Source of the DNA: Xylanibacter ruminicola
GTDB taxonomy: Bacteria > Bacteroidota > Bacteroidia > Bacteroidales > Bacteroidaceae
Reading direction: 5' to 3'
DNA length: 64,000 nucleotides
Assembly (NCBI GenBank): GCA_015060625.1
Contig: SUYC01000006.1
Span: 62,001 to 126,000, forward strand
A program made the position numbers and the translations under genes. Positions 7,510 through 15,362 of the stretch are shown one piece after another. Positions within the stretch are counted from its first letter, which is position 1, and the number at the start of each line of letters is the position of its first letter. The notes under the pieces were generated by a model that did no database searches, was not told the origin of the DNA, and saw only the letters and a list, made by a program, of their open reading frames with translations.

Positions 7510-8871
7510 ATGGAACCAATTAACGAATTTTTCTCGCTGTTGAGCTCATTTCTCTGGGGATGGCCGATGATTGTGCTGCTGCTTGGCACGCACTTGTATC
7601 TCACATTCAGGTTACGCATCCCGCAGCGCAAACTGCTGACAGGCATCAAGCTATCTATCCAGAAGGACCACAAGGCCGAAGGCGATGTCAGTCAGTTCGG
7701 TGCCTTAGCCACCGCACTGGCAGCCACCATCGGTACCGGTAACATTGTGGGCGTGGCCACCGCCGTAGCCCTGGGCGGACCAGGTGCTGTACTGTGGTGC
7801 TGGCTCACGGGTATCTTCGGTATGTCAACAAAATATGCCGAGAGTCTGTTGGCAGTCAAATACCGTGTAAAGACTGCCGATGGCAAGATGCTGGGCGGCC
7901 CGATGTATGCCCTGGAACGAGGCCTTAACATGAAGTGGCTGGGCATTCTCTTTGCCATCTTCACAGCCTTGGCATCGTTCGGCATCGGTTGTACGGTTCA
8001 GGCCAACTCGATAGCCTTGCTGGCTAACGAGACATTCGGCATCCCCACCTGGCTGGTAGGATTAATTGTGTGCACACTGACGGCACTGGTTATCTTAGGC
8101 GGCGTAAAGGCCATTGCCAAGGTGTGCACAGTACTGGTACCTTTCATGGCGCTGCTTTACGTGCTGGGCTGCATCGTTATTCTTTGTATTAATAATAATT
8201 ATGTGTGGCCAGCCATCCAACTGATTGTCAATTCGGCATTCAACCCTTCGGCAGCAGGTGGCGGTTTTGTTGGTGCCACGGTGATGATGGCCGCCCGCTA
8301 TGGTATAGCCCGCGGTTTGTTCAGTAACGAGAGCGGACTGGGAAGCGCCCCCATCGTAGCTGCTGCCGCCCAGACGCGCAACCCTGTGCGCCAGGCGCTG
8401 GTTTCGAGCACAGGCACCTTCTGGGACACTGTGGTTATCTGCGCACTCACAGGACTGGTGCTGATCAGCAGTATCCTGGCCTACCCCGACATCACCTATG
8501 CCGACGGTGCTGCGCTTACCAAGGTGGCCTTTTCGAAAATTCCTTACGTCGGTGCCCCCTTGCTGGCATTCGGTATCCTGACGTTTGCTTTCAGTACCAT
8601 CATCGGCTGGAGCTACTATGGCGAGAGCGCGGTTAACTACCTGGAAGGCAGGAAAACCAACCGTTTCTATCGCATTCTGTTTATTGTTTCGCTCTTCTTC
8701 GGTTCTATCATCAATCTGGACATTATCTGGAACATTGCCGACTGCATGAACGCGCTGATGGCCATCCCCAACCTGATAGCCCTGTTACTGTTGAGTGGCG
8801 TGGCAGCCCAGGAAACCAAGAAATACCTGTGGAACAACAGACTGGATGACGAGATGGACGAAGAGATATAA
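7510..8871 (+). CDS. Sodium:alanine/glycine symporter (AGCS family)
   Basis: 453-residue inner-membrane protein importing alanine or glycine with Na+. Family signatures are visible: GALATALAATIGTGNIVGVA (N-terminal signature), GGPGAVLWCW, GGPMYALERGL, and ARYGIARGLFSNESGLGSAP, the highly conserved loop. About 10-11 hydrophobic helices are present. The start was chosen from the promoter position. The stop codon overlaps the ATG of the following lipoprotein by one base (TAATG), so the two are translationally coupled. Confidence 0.93.
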   Translation: MEPINEFFSLLSSFLWGWPMIVLLLGTHLYLTFRLRIPQRKLLTGIKLSIQKDHKAEGDVSQFGALATALAATIGTGNIVGVATAVALGGPGAVLWCWLTGIFGMSTKYAESLLAVKYRVKTADGKMLGGPMYALERGLNMKWLGILFAIFTALASFGIGCTVQANSIALLANETFGIPTWLVGLIVCTLTALVILGGVKAIAKVCTVLVPFMALLYVLGCIVILCINNNYVWPAIQLIVNSAFNPSAAGGGFVGATVMMAARYGIARGLFSNESGLGSAPIVAAAAQTRNPVRQALVSSTGTFWDTVVICALTGLVLISSILAYPDITYADGAALTKVAFSKIPYVGAPLLAFGILTFAFSTIIGWSYYGESAVNYLEGRKTNRFYRILFIVSLFFGSIINLDIIWNIADCMNALMAIPNLIALLLLSGVAAQETKKYLWNNRLDDEMDEEI

Positions 8872-9254
8872 TGAGAAATAAGATAATTGCACAAGATATG
8901 AGAAGAACCATTTTTTTGCCTTTACTGGCGATACTGATATTAACGGCTTGCGGCGAGACGAAAACCCGCAAGGAAATCAACCGACGCAAGGCCGCTTTGG
9001 TTGAGAAACAGGAAACAGAGTTAAAGAAAGCACAGGCCGAATTATGGAAGACCGACAGCCTGCTGCAGTTAACCAATCAAAAATTTGATTCGTTGACCAA
9101 AGAGGTAGAATTGCACAAGCAGGCACTGAAGGCTACACCCGAAGAATTGACTGCCCTGACCCAGCTGCGCATCAAGCGCGATTCCATCCGCACTCAATAC
9201 GAAGCTTTGGGGCTGAAAATCCGCTATATACACAAAAAGCAGAAAGAAAAGTAG
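8871..9254 (+). CDS. Coiled-coil lipoprotein, function unknown
   Basis: 127 residues with a lipoprotein signal ending LLAILILTAC-G, then a charged Lys/Glu helix (KEINRRKAALVEKQETELKKAQAEL begins it) predicted to form a coiled coil over most of the mature protein. A second in-frame ATG at 8898 (MRRTIFLPLL) would give a more compact signal peptide. No enzyme motif. It overlaps the symporter stop by one base. Confidence 0.75.
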   Translation: MRNKIIAQDMRRTIFLPLLAILILTACGETKTRKEINRRKAALVEKQETELKKAQAELWKTDSLLQLTNQKFDSLTKEVELHKQALKATPEELTALTQLRIKRDSIRTQYEALGLKIRYIHKKQKEK

Positions 9255-9283
9255 CAGTTCGCAGACATGTTAACTTCAAAAAA

Positions 9284-9319
9284 AGTGAAAAGTGGCTAAA
9301 AAGTTTTCCACTTTTCACT
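9284..9319 (+). terminator. Hairpin terminator after the lipoprotein gene
   Basis: AGTGAAAAGTGG (9284-9295) pairs with CCACTTTTCACT (9308-9319) and is followed by ATTTTTTG. A-rich sequence on the other side may allow action on both strands. It abuts the promoter of the DUF1599 gene. Confidence 0.7.
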
Positions 9320-9327
9320 ATTTTTTG

Positions 9328-9335
9328 TACCTTTG
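9328..9335 (+). promoter_or_regulatory. -7 box TACCTTTG with ultrashort leader
   Basis: A match to TAnnTTTG ending only 8 nt before the ATG at 9344, implying a leader of a few bases at most. Confidence 0.6.
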
Positions 9336-9343
9336 CACCCGAT

Positions 9344-9910
9344 ATGACCCAATTTGAAAAGACAAACGCTCAGTTTGAGCAGGCTATTGCCGAATGCAGA
9401 GCCCTGTTCGAGAAGAAGTTGCACGACTACAAAGCGTCGTGGCGCATCCTGCGTCCAACGGCGCTCACCGACCAGTTGTTTATCAAAGCCAAGCGCATCC
9501 GTTCACTGGAGATTAAGAAAGAATCGCTGGTGGGCGAAGGCATACGTCCCGAGTTTATCGCACTGATCAACTACGGTATCGTAGGTCTCATCCAGCTGGC
9601 TAAGGGTTTTGCTGATACAGTTGACATCAGCAACAGCGAGGCCATGGCCCTCTACGACGAGCACGCCAAGGAGGCCCTGGAACTGATGAAGCGCAAGAAC
9701 CACGACTACGACGAGGCGTGGCGCGGCATGAGGGTTAGTAGCTATACCGACCTGATTCTGACGAAGATTGAACGTATCAAGGAGATCGAGAACTTGCAAG
9801 GCGAGACACTCGTGAGCGAGGGTATCGATGCCAACTATATGGATATCATCAACTACGCGGTCTTTGGAGTAATTAAATTATCGGAGGACGACGCTAACGC
9901 CACAGCATGA
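9344..9910 (+). CDS. DUF1599 protein, two-repeat
   Basis: 188 residues of the DUF1599 family. The protein is an internal duplication: residues ~19-88 (KKLHDYKASWRILRP, LVGEGIRPEFIALINYGIVG) and ~105-180 (RKNHDYDEAWRGMRV, LVSEGIDANYMDIINYAVFG) share the pattern HDY-x3-WR, then a lysine/arginine-rich helix, then EGI and INY. No biochemical activity is established to my knowledge. Its stop overlaps the next ATG by 4 nt (ATGA), so it is coupled to the BT_3928-like gene. Confidence 0.85.
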   Translation: MTQFEKTNAQFEQAIAECRALFEKKLHDYKASWRILRPTALTDQLFIKAKRIRSLEIKKESLVGEGIRPEFIALINYGIVGLIQLAKGFADTVDISNSEAMALYDEHAKEALELMKRKNHDYDEAWRGMRVSSYTDLILTKIERIKEIENLQGETLVSEGIDANYMDIINYAVFGVIKLSEDDANATA

Positions 9911-11043
9911 AGAAAGCTGCCGTTAACATCTGCCGAATAGTGCTGGCCCTGACGTTTATCTTCTCAGGATTCGTCAAAGCCGTCGATCCGCTGGGCACCC
10001 AGTACAAGATACAGGACTACCTGGCGGCCATGGGCTTAGGGCGCATGGTGCCCGACTTTACCACGCTGGCCTTATCGGTACTGTTGGCAGCCACCGAATT
10101 CTTCTTAGGCATCTGCCTGCTGTTTGCCATCAGGCGCCGCATCGTGTCGAAGCTGGTGCTGGCCATCATGCTTGTGATGACACCGCTGACACTCTGGCTG
10201 GCACTGGCCGACCCCATCACCGATTGCGGGTGTTTTGGCGATGCCGTAGTGCTTAGCAACTGGCAAACACTGTGGAAGAACGTGGCGCTGCTTGGTGCAG
10301 CCATCGTGGTTTGGAAGTGGCCTCTGGGACAGGCCCGGCTCATCAGTCAGAGCAACCAGTGGATTGTAATGAACTACAGTTTGGTGTTCATTCTGCTGTT
10401 TATCTCGGCCAAGAGTCTGTACACTCTCCCCCAGTTCGACTTCCGCCCCTACCACATCGGAGCCGATATCCGCGAGGGCTGGACAAAGATGATGGAAGGC
10501 GAGGACACGCCCTTCACCGACTTGTTTATCGAGCAGGTGAGCGATGGCGAGGACCTGACGGAGCAGATACTCACCGACGAGGGTTACACCTTCTTGTTGG
10601 TTGCCCCGCATCTGGAACAAGCCGACGACTCGCGACTGGATGAGATTAACCAGATGTACGAGTACAGTCTGGACAACGGTTATCCGTTCTACTGTCTGAC
10701 TGCCAGCGGCGAGAAAGCCATTGAGAGCTGGCGCGACCTGACGGGTGCCGAATACGCATTCTGTCAGACCGACGACATCACGCTGAAAACGATGATCCGT
10801 TCGAACCCCGGACTGATGCTGCTCAAGGATGGTAAGGTGATACGCAAGTGGAGCCACAACAACCTGCCCACCGAGGAGGAGTTGACCACCCGCCTTGAAG
10901 ACAGCAAGTTAGGCAAGTTGCCCACCGAGACCGTGACCACCAAGATACTCTGGGTATTAACGTGGTTTGTACTGCCACTGGTGCTTCTGACCATCGCCGA
11001 CCGCCTGTGGGCATGGACCAAGTGGGTGAAAGTTAAGAGGTGA
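9907..11043 (+). CDS. BT_3928-like membrane protein (DoxX/MauE domain plus thioredoxin-like domain)
   Basis: 378 residues. The N-terminal half is a four-helix DoxX/MauE-like membrane domain (ALTFIFSGFVKAVDPLGTQY, then TPLTLWLALADPITDCGCFG with a conserved Cys pair). The C-terminal half (~190-340) looks like a periplasmic thioredoxin fold (YTFLLVAPHLEQ, IRSNPGLMLLKDGKVIRKW) but lacks a CxxC active site; a final membrane helix follows. MauE-like proteins are tied to periplasmic disulfide handling, so a redox-coupled role is plausible but inferred. It lies between DUF1599 (4-nt overlap) and tpiA. Confidence 0.85.
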   Translation: MKKAAVNICRIVLALTFIFSGFVKAVDPLGTQYKIQDYLAAMGLGRMVPDFTTLALSVLLAATEFFLGICLLFAIRRRIVSKLVLAIMLVMTPLTLWLALADPITDCGCFGDAVVLSNWQTLWKNVALLGAAIVVWKWPLGQARLISQSNQWIVMNYSLVFILLFISAKSLYTLPQFDFRPYHIGADIREGWTKMMEGEDTPFTDLFIEQVSDGEDLTEQILTDEGYTFLLVAPHLEQADDSRLDEINQMYEYSLDNGYPFYCLTASGEKAIESWRDLTGAEYAFCQTDDITLKTMIRSNPGLMLLKDGKVIRKWSHNNLPTEEELTTRLEDSKLGKLPTETVTTKILWVLTWFVLPLVLLTIADRLWAWTKWVKVKR

Positions 11044-11086
11044 GAATTAAGAGAAGTATTTACTATATAATAAATTTATTAAAATT

Positions 11087-11845
11087 ATGAGAAAGAACAT
11101 TGTAGCAGGAAACTGGAAGATGAACATGAATCTCCAGGACGGTATTGCTCTTGCAAAGGAGCTGAACGAGACTCTGAAGGCTGAGAAGCCCAACTGTGGT
11201 GTAGTTATCTGCACTCCATTCATTCACTTGGCATCAATTGCCCAGTTCCTCGACCAGGACATCATCGGTCTGGGTGCTGAGAACTGCGCCGACAAGGAGA
11301 AGGGTGCTTTCACCGGTGAGGTTAGCGCCGAGATGGTAAAGAGCACAGGTGCTCAGTACGTTATTCTGGGTCACTCAGAGCGTCGTGAGTACTACAAGGA
11401 GACTCCAGAGATTCTGAAGGAGAAGGTTCTTCTGGCTCAGAAGAACGGTCTGAAGGTTATCTTCTGCATCGGTGAGAGCCTTGAGGAGCGCGAGGCCGGT
11501 AAGCAGAACGAGGTAGTTAAGGCCGAGCTCGAGGGTTCAGTATTCAACCTGTCAGAGGAGGACTTCCGCAAGATCGTTATCGCCTACGAGCCAATCTGGG
11601 CTATCGGTACCGGTAAGACCGCTACTGCCGATCAGGCTGAGGAGATCCACGCTTATATCCGTTCAATCATCGCCGAGAAGTACGGTCAGGCTGTAGCCGA
11701 CGACACAACCATCCTGTATGGTGGTAGCTGCAAGGCCAGCAACGCTCCTGAGCTGTTTGCTAAGCCCGACATCGATGGCGGTCTGATTGGTGGTGCTTCA
11801 CTGAAGTGCGCTGACTTCAAGGGTATTATCGACGCATTCAAATAA
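11087..11845 (+). CDS. tpiA: Triosephosphate isomerase
   Basis: 252-residue TIM barrel interconverting dihydroxyacetone phosphate and glyceraldehyde 3-phosphate. All catalytic landmarks are present: GNWKMN with Lys11, LGHSERR with the catalytic His, [12 protein letters not shown] with the catalytic Glu and flexible loop, and LYGGSC plus GGLIGGASL for phosphate binding. The length is standard. The next gene starts three bases after the stop. Confidence 0.98.
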   Translation: MRKNIVAGNWKMNMNLQDGIALAKELNETLKAEKPNCGVVICTPFIHLASIAQFLDQDIIGLGAENCADKEKGAFTGEVSAEMVKSTGAQYVILGHSERREYYKETPEILKEKVLLAQKNGLKVIFCIGESLEEREAGKQNEVVKAELEGSVFNLSEEDFRKIVIAYEPIWAIGTGKTATADQAEEIHAYIRSIIAEKYGQAVADDTTILYGGSCKASNAPELFAKPDIDGGLIGGASLKCADFKGIIDAFK

Positions 11846-11848
11846 GCA

Positions 11849-12469
11849 GTGATACGTAGATTAATCATAATGACGCTTTGCATCGGCTGCATCAGTGTGG
11901 CCGATGCTCAGTCGTCGTTTACGCAAAGACTGCAACAGAGCAAAACAGGGGAAGGCAAGATAACCCTGACGCAGAGCAAGGCCATCGACGAGCTGGTTAA
12001 CGGTCCGGCAGTAACGCCTGCCACCACGCCTGCCGCCCCCAAGAACACTCAGAAACAAACTGAAAAGAAAGAAAACAATACTGCTACAAACACAAATCAG
12101 AATAAAGAAAGTAAGCCGAAGGTACAGCCCGTAGTGGTAGAACGCCCCGACACCGTGAATCTGGATGCCCCCGAAGAAATACAGAAGAAGATTATGAAGG
12201 GCACGAAGATGACAGGCTATCGCGTGCAGGTGTTTGCAGGCGGCAACTCGCGCAGAGACCGTATCAAGGCCGAACGCATAGGCAGCGAAATCAAGGGTTT
12301 GTTCCCCAGCGAGCCTGTCTATGTACACTTCTACTCACCACGATGGATATGCCGCATGGGCAACTACCGCACCTACGAGGAAGCTCACGAGGTGCTGGAC
12401 CGCGTGAAGCGCAACGGCTACCAGTCGGCCATCATCGTAAAGGGTAAAATCACCGTACAATATCAATAA
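11849..12469 (+). CDS. SPOR-domain exported protein
   Basis: 206 residues. A GTG start at 11849 gives signal peptide [21 protein letters not shown]; the ATG at 11870 would lose the basic n-region, so GTG is preferred. A low-complexity linker rich in Thr, Pro, Lys, Asn and Gln follows (~55-100). The C-terminal SPOR domain has [40 protein letters not shown] and [23 protein letters not shown] domains bind denuded septal peptidoglycan. Its stop overlaps the folE ATG by one base. Confidence 0.9.
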   Translation: MIRRLIIMTLCIGCISVADAQSSFTQRLQQSKTGEGKITLTQSKAIDELVNGPAVTPATTPAAPKNTQKQTEKKENNTATNTNQNKESKPKVQPVVVERPDTVNLDAPEEIQKKIMKGTKMTGYRVQVFAGGNSRRDRIKAERIGSEIKGLFPSEPVYVHFYSPRWICRMGNYRTYEEAHEVLDRVKRNGYQSAIIVKGKITVQYQ

Positions 12470-13074
12470 TGAAGATAGAAATTAAGGAATACGACAACGA
12501 GAAATATCGTGATGGCATCGAAGAGCTTGCCGATCACTACGAAAAGATACTCTCCCTGCTTGGTGAAGACCCTGAGCGCGAGGGGCTGCAGAAGACACCC
12601 ATGCGCGTGGCCAAAGCCATGCAGGTTCTGACCAAGGGTTACACAATGGATGCCCATAAGATACTGACCGATGCCCTGTTTAAAGAGGATTACAACCAGA
12701 TGGTGATTGTGAAGGACATCGACTTTTTCTCGTTGTGCGAACACCATATGCTGCCCTTCTATGGCAAAGCCCACGTGGCCTATATCCCTAACGGCTACAT
12801 CACCGGACTGTCGAAAATTGCCCGCGTGGTGGATATCTTTGCCCACCGCCTGCAGGTTCAGGAACGCATGACCCAGCAGATTAAGAACTGTATCGAAGAA
12901 ACCCTGCACCCCTTAGGTGTGATGGTGGTTATCGAGGCCAAGCACATGTGCATGCAGATGCGCGGTGTAGAGAAACAGAACAGCATTACTACTACAAGCG
13001 ACTTCAGCGGTGCCTTTAATCAGGCCAAAACCCGCCAGGAGTTTATGAACCTCATACACAGTAATCAAATCTAA
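12469..13074 (+). CDS. folE: GTP cyclohydrolase I
   Basis: 201 residues; converts GTP to 7,8-dihydroneopterin triphosphate, the first step of folate synthesis. Zinc ligands C90, H93 ([10 protein letters not shown]) and C161 (KHMCMQMRG) are intact, as is the substrate-binding [18 protein letters not shown]. Start ATG overlaps the SPOR-protein stop (TAATG). Confidence 0.97.
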   Translation: MKIEIKEYDNEKYRDGIEELADHYEKILSLLGEDPEREGLQKTPMRVAKAMQVLTKGYTMDAHKILTDALFKEDYNQMVIVKDIDFFSLCEHHMLPFYGKAHVAYIPNGYITGLSKIARVVDIFAHRLQVQERMTQQIKNCIEETLHPLGVMVVIEAKHMCMQMRGVEKQNSITTTSDFSGAFNQAKTRQEFMNLIHSNQI

Positions 13075-13086
13075 AACTAAAAAGGT

Positions 13087-13677
13087 ATGTATCAAGCTGA
13101 CATCGACAACAACACCAATTACAAAACCAAAGAGTCGTTTACCCAGGAGTTTACCCGCAGCTGTCTGGGGCGTATTCTCATCTTCGGGGTCATCGTGCTG
13201 GTAGGCATGCTGATAGCCTACTTCACCGCTCCAACAGAGGATGACATGAACGAGGAAATGAGCGATAACCTGATGCAATGCCTGGAGGTTAACGATGGCG
13301 TTAAGGGCGATGTGGTGGACGACGTTGTACACAACTTGACATTTATTTTCACGACCGCCGATACAACCGTGATACCCGAGGATGTGCTGCAGACTTACCA
13401 TAAGTACAACCGTCTGGTATCGTACCGTCATACATTCTATTCAACCTCTTACATCCACAACAACATGCACCCAGAGGGAACTCGCGTGGGTGTGGGAATT
13501 TTCGGTCTGATTATTCCTACGGCTTACTTCGGGGATATCTTGTTAGAGGTTGGTCCTATCCACAAAGGCTATGAGCAGAAGCTGAATCAGCAGGTAATTG
13601 GTCAGCCCGAGGAGTTGGATTTGGGCAAAACGCCTGAAATCACCGAGTTCCACTACAAGCGCAATCCGGAAGACTAA
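13087..13677 (+). CDS. Single-helix membrane protein, unknown function
   Basis: 196 residues. One membrane helix lies near residues 28-47 (GRILIFGVIVLVGMLIAYFT), preceded by a basic/polar cytoplasmic tail and followed by a mostly acidic extracytoplasmic domain; a weak second hydrophobic patch is GVGIFGLIIPTAYFGDILL. No known motif. It follows folE by 12 nt and may be in the same transcript. Not recognised beyond that. Confidence 0.7.
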   Translation: MYQADIDNNTNYKTKESFTQEFTRSCLGRILIFGVIVLVGMLIAYFTAPTEDDMNEEMSDNLMQCLEVNDGVKGDVVDDVVHNLTFIFTTADTTVIPEDVLQTYHKYNRLVSYRHTFYSTSYIHNNMHPEGTRVGVGIFGLIIPTAYFGDILLEVGPIHKGYEQKLNQQVIGQPEELDLGKTPEITEFHYKRNPED

Positions 13678-13710
13678 TCTCACCAAGCTGATTATTAACT
13701 ATATCATTAT

Positions 13711-15360
13711 ATGAGACCAACCACCATTTTAGGCATCACACTGATGCTCTGCGCTGCAACAAATGTGCAGGCGCAGAACCGTGCTGACAACAAGCACGAG
13801 AACATAGTAACAAACATGATTGACAACCCCATGCTCTGGGCGGATGTACCCGACCCTGACATCATCCGAGTGGGCGATACCTTCTACCTGGTATCTACCA
13901 CCATGCACCTGATGCCGGGCGCTCCCATCATGAAGTCGAAGGACCTGAAGAACTGGGAGACCGTGGGGTATATCTTCGACAAGCTGACCGACTCGCCCAA
14001 GTACGACCTCTCGCCTACCGAGGGTACCGTTTACGGACGCGGACAGTGGGCCACATCGCTCAAGTACCATAATGGTAAGTTCTATGCCCTGCTGGCACCC
14101 AACGAGCGCGGCGCCATGGGCGATACCTATATTTTTACTGCCGACAAGGCCGAGGGCCCATGGAAGCAGGTGTCGCGTATGCGCCACTTCCACGATTGCT
14201 CGCTGTTCTTCGACGATGACGACCGCGTGTACGTGATTTATGGCACTGGCGAGATGATGGAGCTGAAGCCCGACCTGAGCGATGTGATTGAGGGCACCCA
14301 CCGACAGATTTTTAAGCGCGAGGCCGACGAGACCGGACTGCTTGAGGGTTCGCGCATGATTAAGCATAACAGCAAGTACTACCTGCTGATGATTTCGCAT
14401 GTGTATGCCCCCGGGCGCCATCGCCGCGAGGTGTGCTACCGTGCCGACAACATCCAAGGCCCCTACGAGAAGGCCACCATCCTGCAATCAGAGTTTGGCG
14501 GTTTTTCGTACGAGGCACAGGGCACCATTGTTGACACGCAGGACGGCGACTGGTATGGTGTGATATTCCAGGACCGCGGCGGTGTGGGCCGTGTGCTCAC
14601 GCTGATGCCCTGCCGCTGGATTGACGGGTGGCCGATGCTGGGCGACGAAGAGGGCCGCGTGCCCGACCGTGTGCGCGCCCTGAAGAATGGCGAACCCGCA
14701 GCAGCCATCGTGAAGGCCGACGATTTCTCAGCCTCAAAGTTAGGATTGCACTGGCAGTGGAACCACAACCCTGTGGATAACGCCTGGAGCCTGACCGATC
14801 GCCCTGGCTACCTGCGCCTGAAGACCAGTCGTGTGGTGCCCAACCTTTATCTGGCGCCCAACACGCTGACCCAGCGCATGGAGGGTCCGCAGTGCTCGGG
14901 AGCCATTGTGATGGACCTCTCGAAGATGAAAGATGGCGACTGCGCCGGACTGTCGGCGTTCAACAGCGATTCGGGCACCCTCACCGTGAAGAAGAACGGC
15001 AAGAAGTACACCCTCGAGATGAGCGAGACCAAGGTGACGCTGAGTCCGCGCGAGAAGAAGGTGGAGAAGGTGGAGGAAAAGGTTGTAGCAACTGTAGCAC
15101 TGCAACAACTGCAGCAAAAGAAACTGTGGCTGCGCATCGATGCCGATTTCCGTCCGCAGGGCGGTCAGGGTATCGACACCGCAAAGTTCTACTACAGCCT
15201 CGACGGCCAGGAGTGGCAGCAGATTGGCAGCGACTACCGTCTGAAGTTCGACTGGCAGCGCTTCTTCATGGGTTCAAAATTCGGTATCTTCAACTACGCC
15301 ACCAAGAAAGTGGGCGGCTACGTGGATATCGACGCGTTTGCATATCATAAAATCCAATAA
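13711..15360 (+). CDS. Glycoside hydrolase family 43 (arabinofuranosidase/xylosidase type)
   Basis: 549 residues with signal peptide MRPTTILGITLMLCAATNVQA. The five-bladed propeller carries the three GH43 acids: a base in ADVPDPDIIRV, the pKa modulator in HFHDCSLFFDDD and the general acid in GLLEGSRMIK. The C-terminal ~340-549 is a concanavalin-like sandwich of the beta-xylosidase C-terminal type (DDFSASKLGLHWQWNHNP, FYYSLDGQEW). Within this domain residues ~448-470 (KVEKVEEKVVATVALQQLQQ) are charged or Gln-rich, and part is encoded by a dispersed repeat also found in intergenic DNA. It is two bases from the GH31 gene; together they would debranch arabinoxylan- or xyloglucan-type side chains. 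Confidence 0.92.
   Translation: MRPTTILGITLMLCAATNVQAQNRADNKHENIVTNMIDNPMLWADVPDPDIIRVGDTFYLVSTTMHLMPGAPIMKSKDLKNWETVGYIFDKLTDSPKYDLSPTEGTVYGRGQWATSLKYHNGKFYALLAPNERGAMGDTYIFTADKAEGPWKQVSRMRHFHDCSLFFDDDDRVYVIYGTGEMMELKPDLSDVIEGTHRQIFKREADETGLLEGSRMIKHNSKYYLLMISHVYAPGRHRREVCYRADNIQGPYEKATILQSEFGGFSYEAQGTIVDTQDGDWYGVIFQDRGGVGRVLTLMPCRWIDGWPMLGDEEGRVPDRVRALKNGEPAAAIVKADDFSASKLGLHWQWNHNPVDNAWSLTDRPGYLRLKTSRVVPNLYLAPNTLTQRMEGPQCSGAIVMDLSKMKDGDCAGLSAFNSDSGTLTVKKNGKKYTLEMSETKVTLSPREKKVEKVEEKVVATVALQQLQQKKLWLRIDADFRPQGGQGIDTAKFYYSLDGQEWQQIGSDYRLKFDWQRFFMGSKFGIFNYATKKVGGYVDIDAFAYHKIQ
15090..15106. repeat. Family B repeat word inside GH43
   Basis: AACTGTAGCACTGCAAC is identical over 17 nt to the intergenic copy at 28289-28305. 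Related copies are at 26411-26435, 28173-28200 and 53621-53646. It is read in frame here. Confidence 0.6.
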
Positions 15361-15362
15361 TC

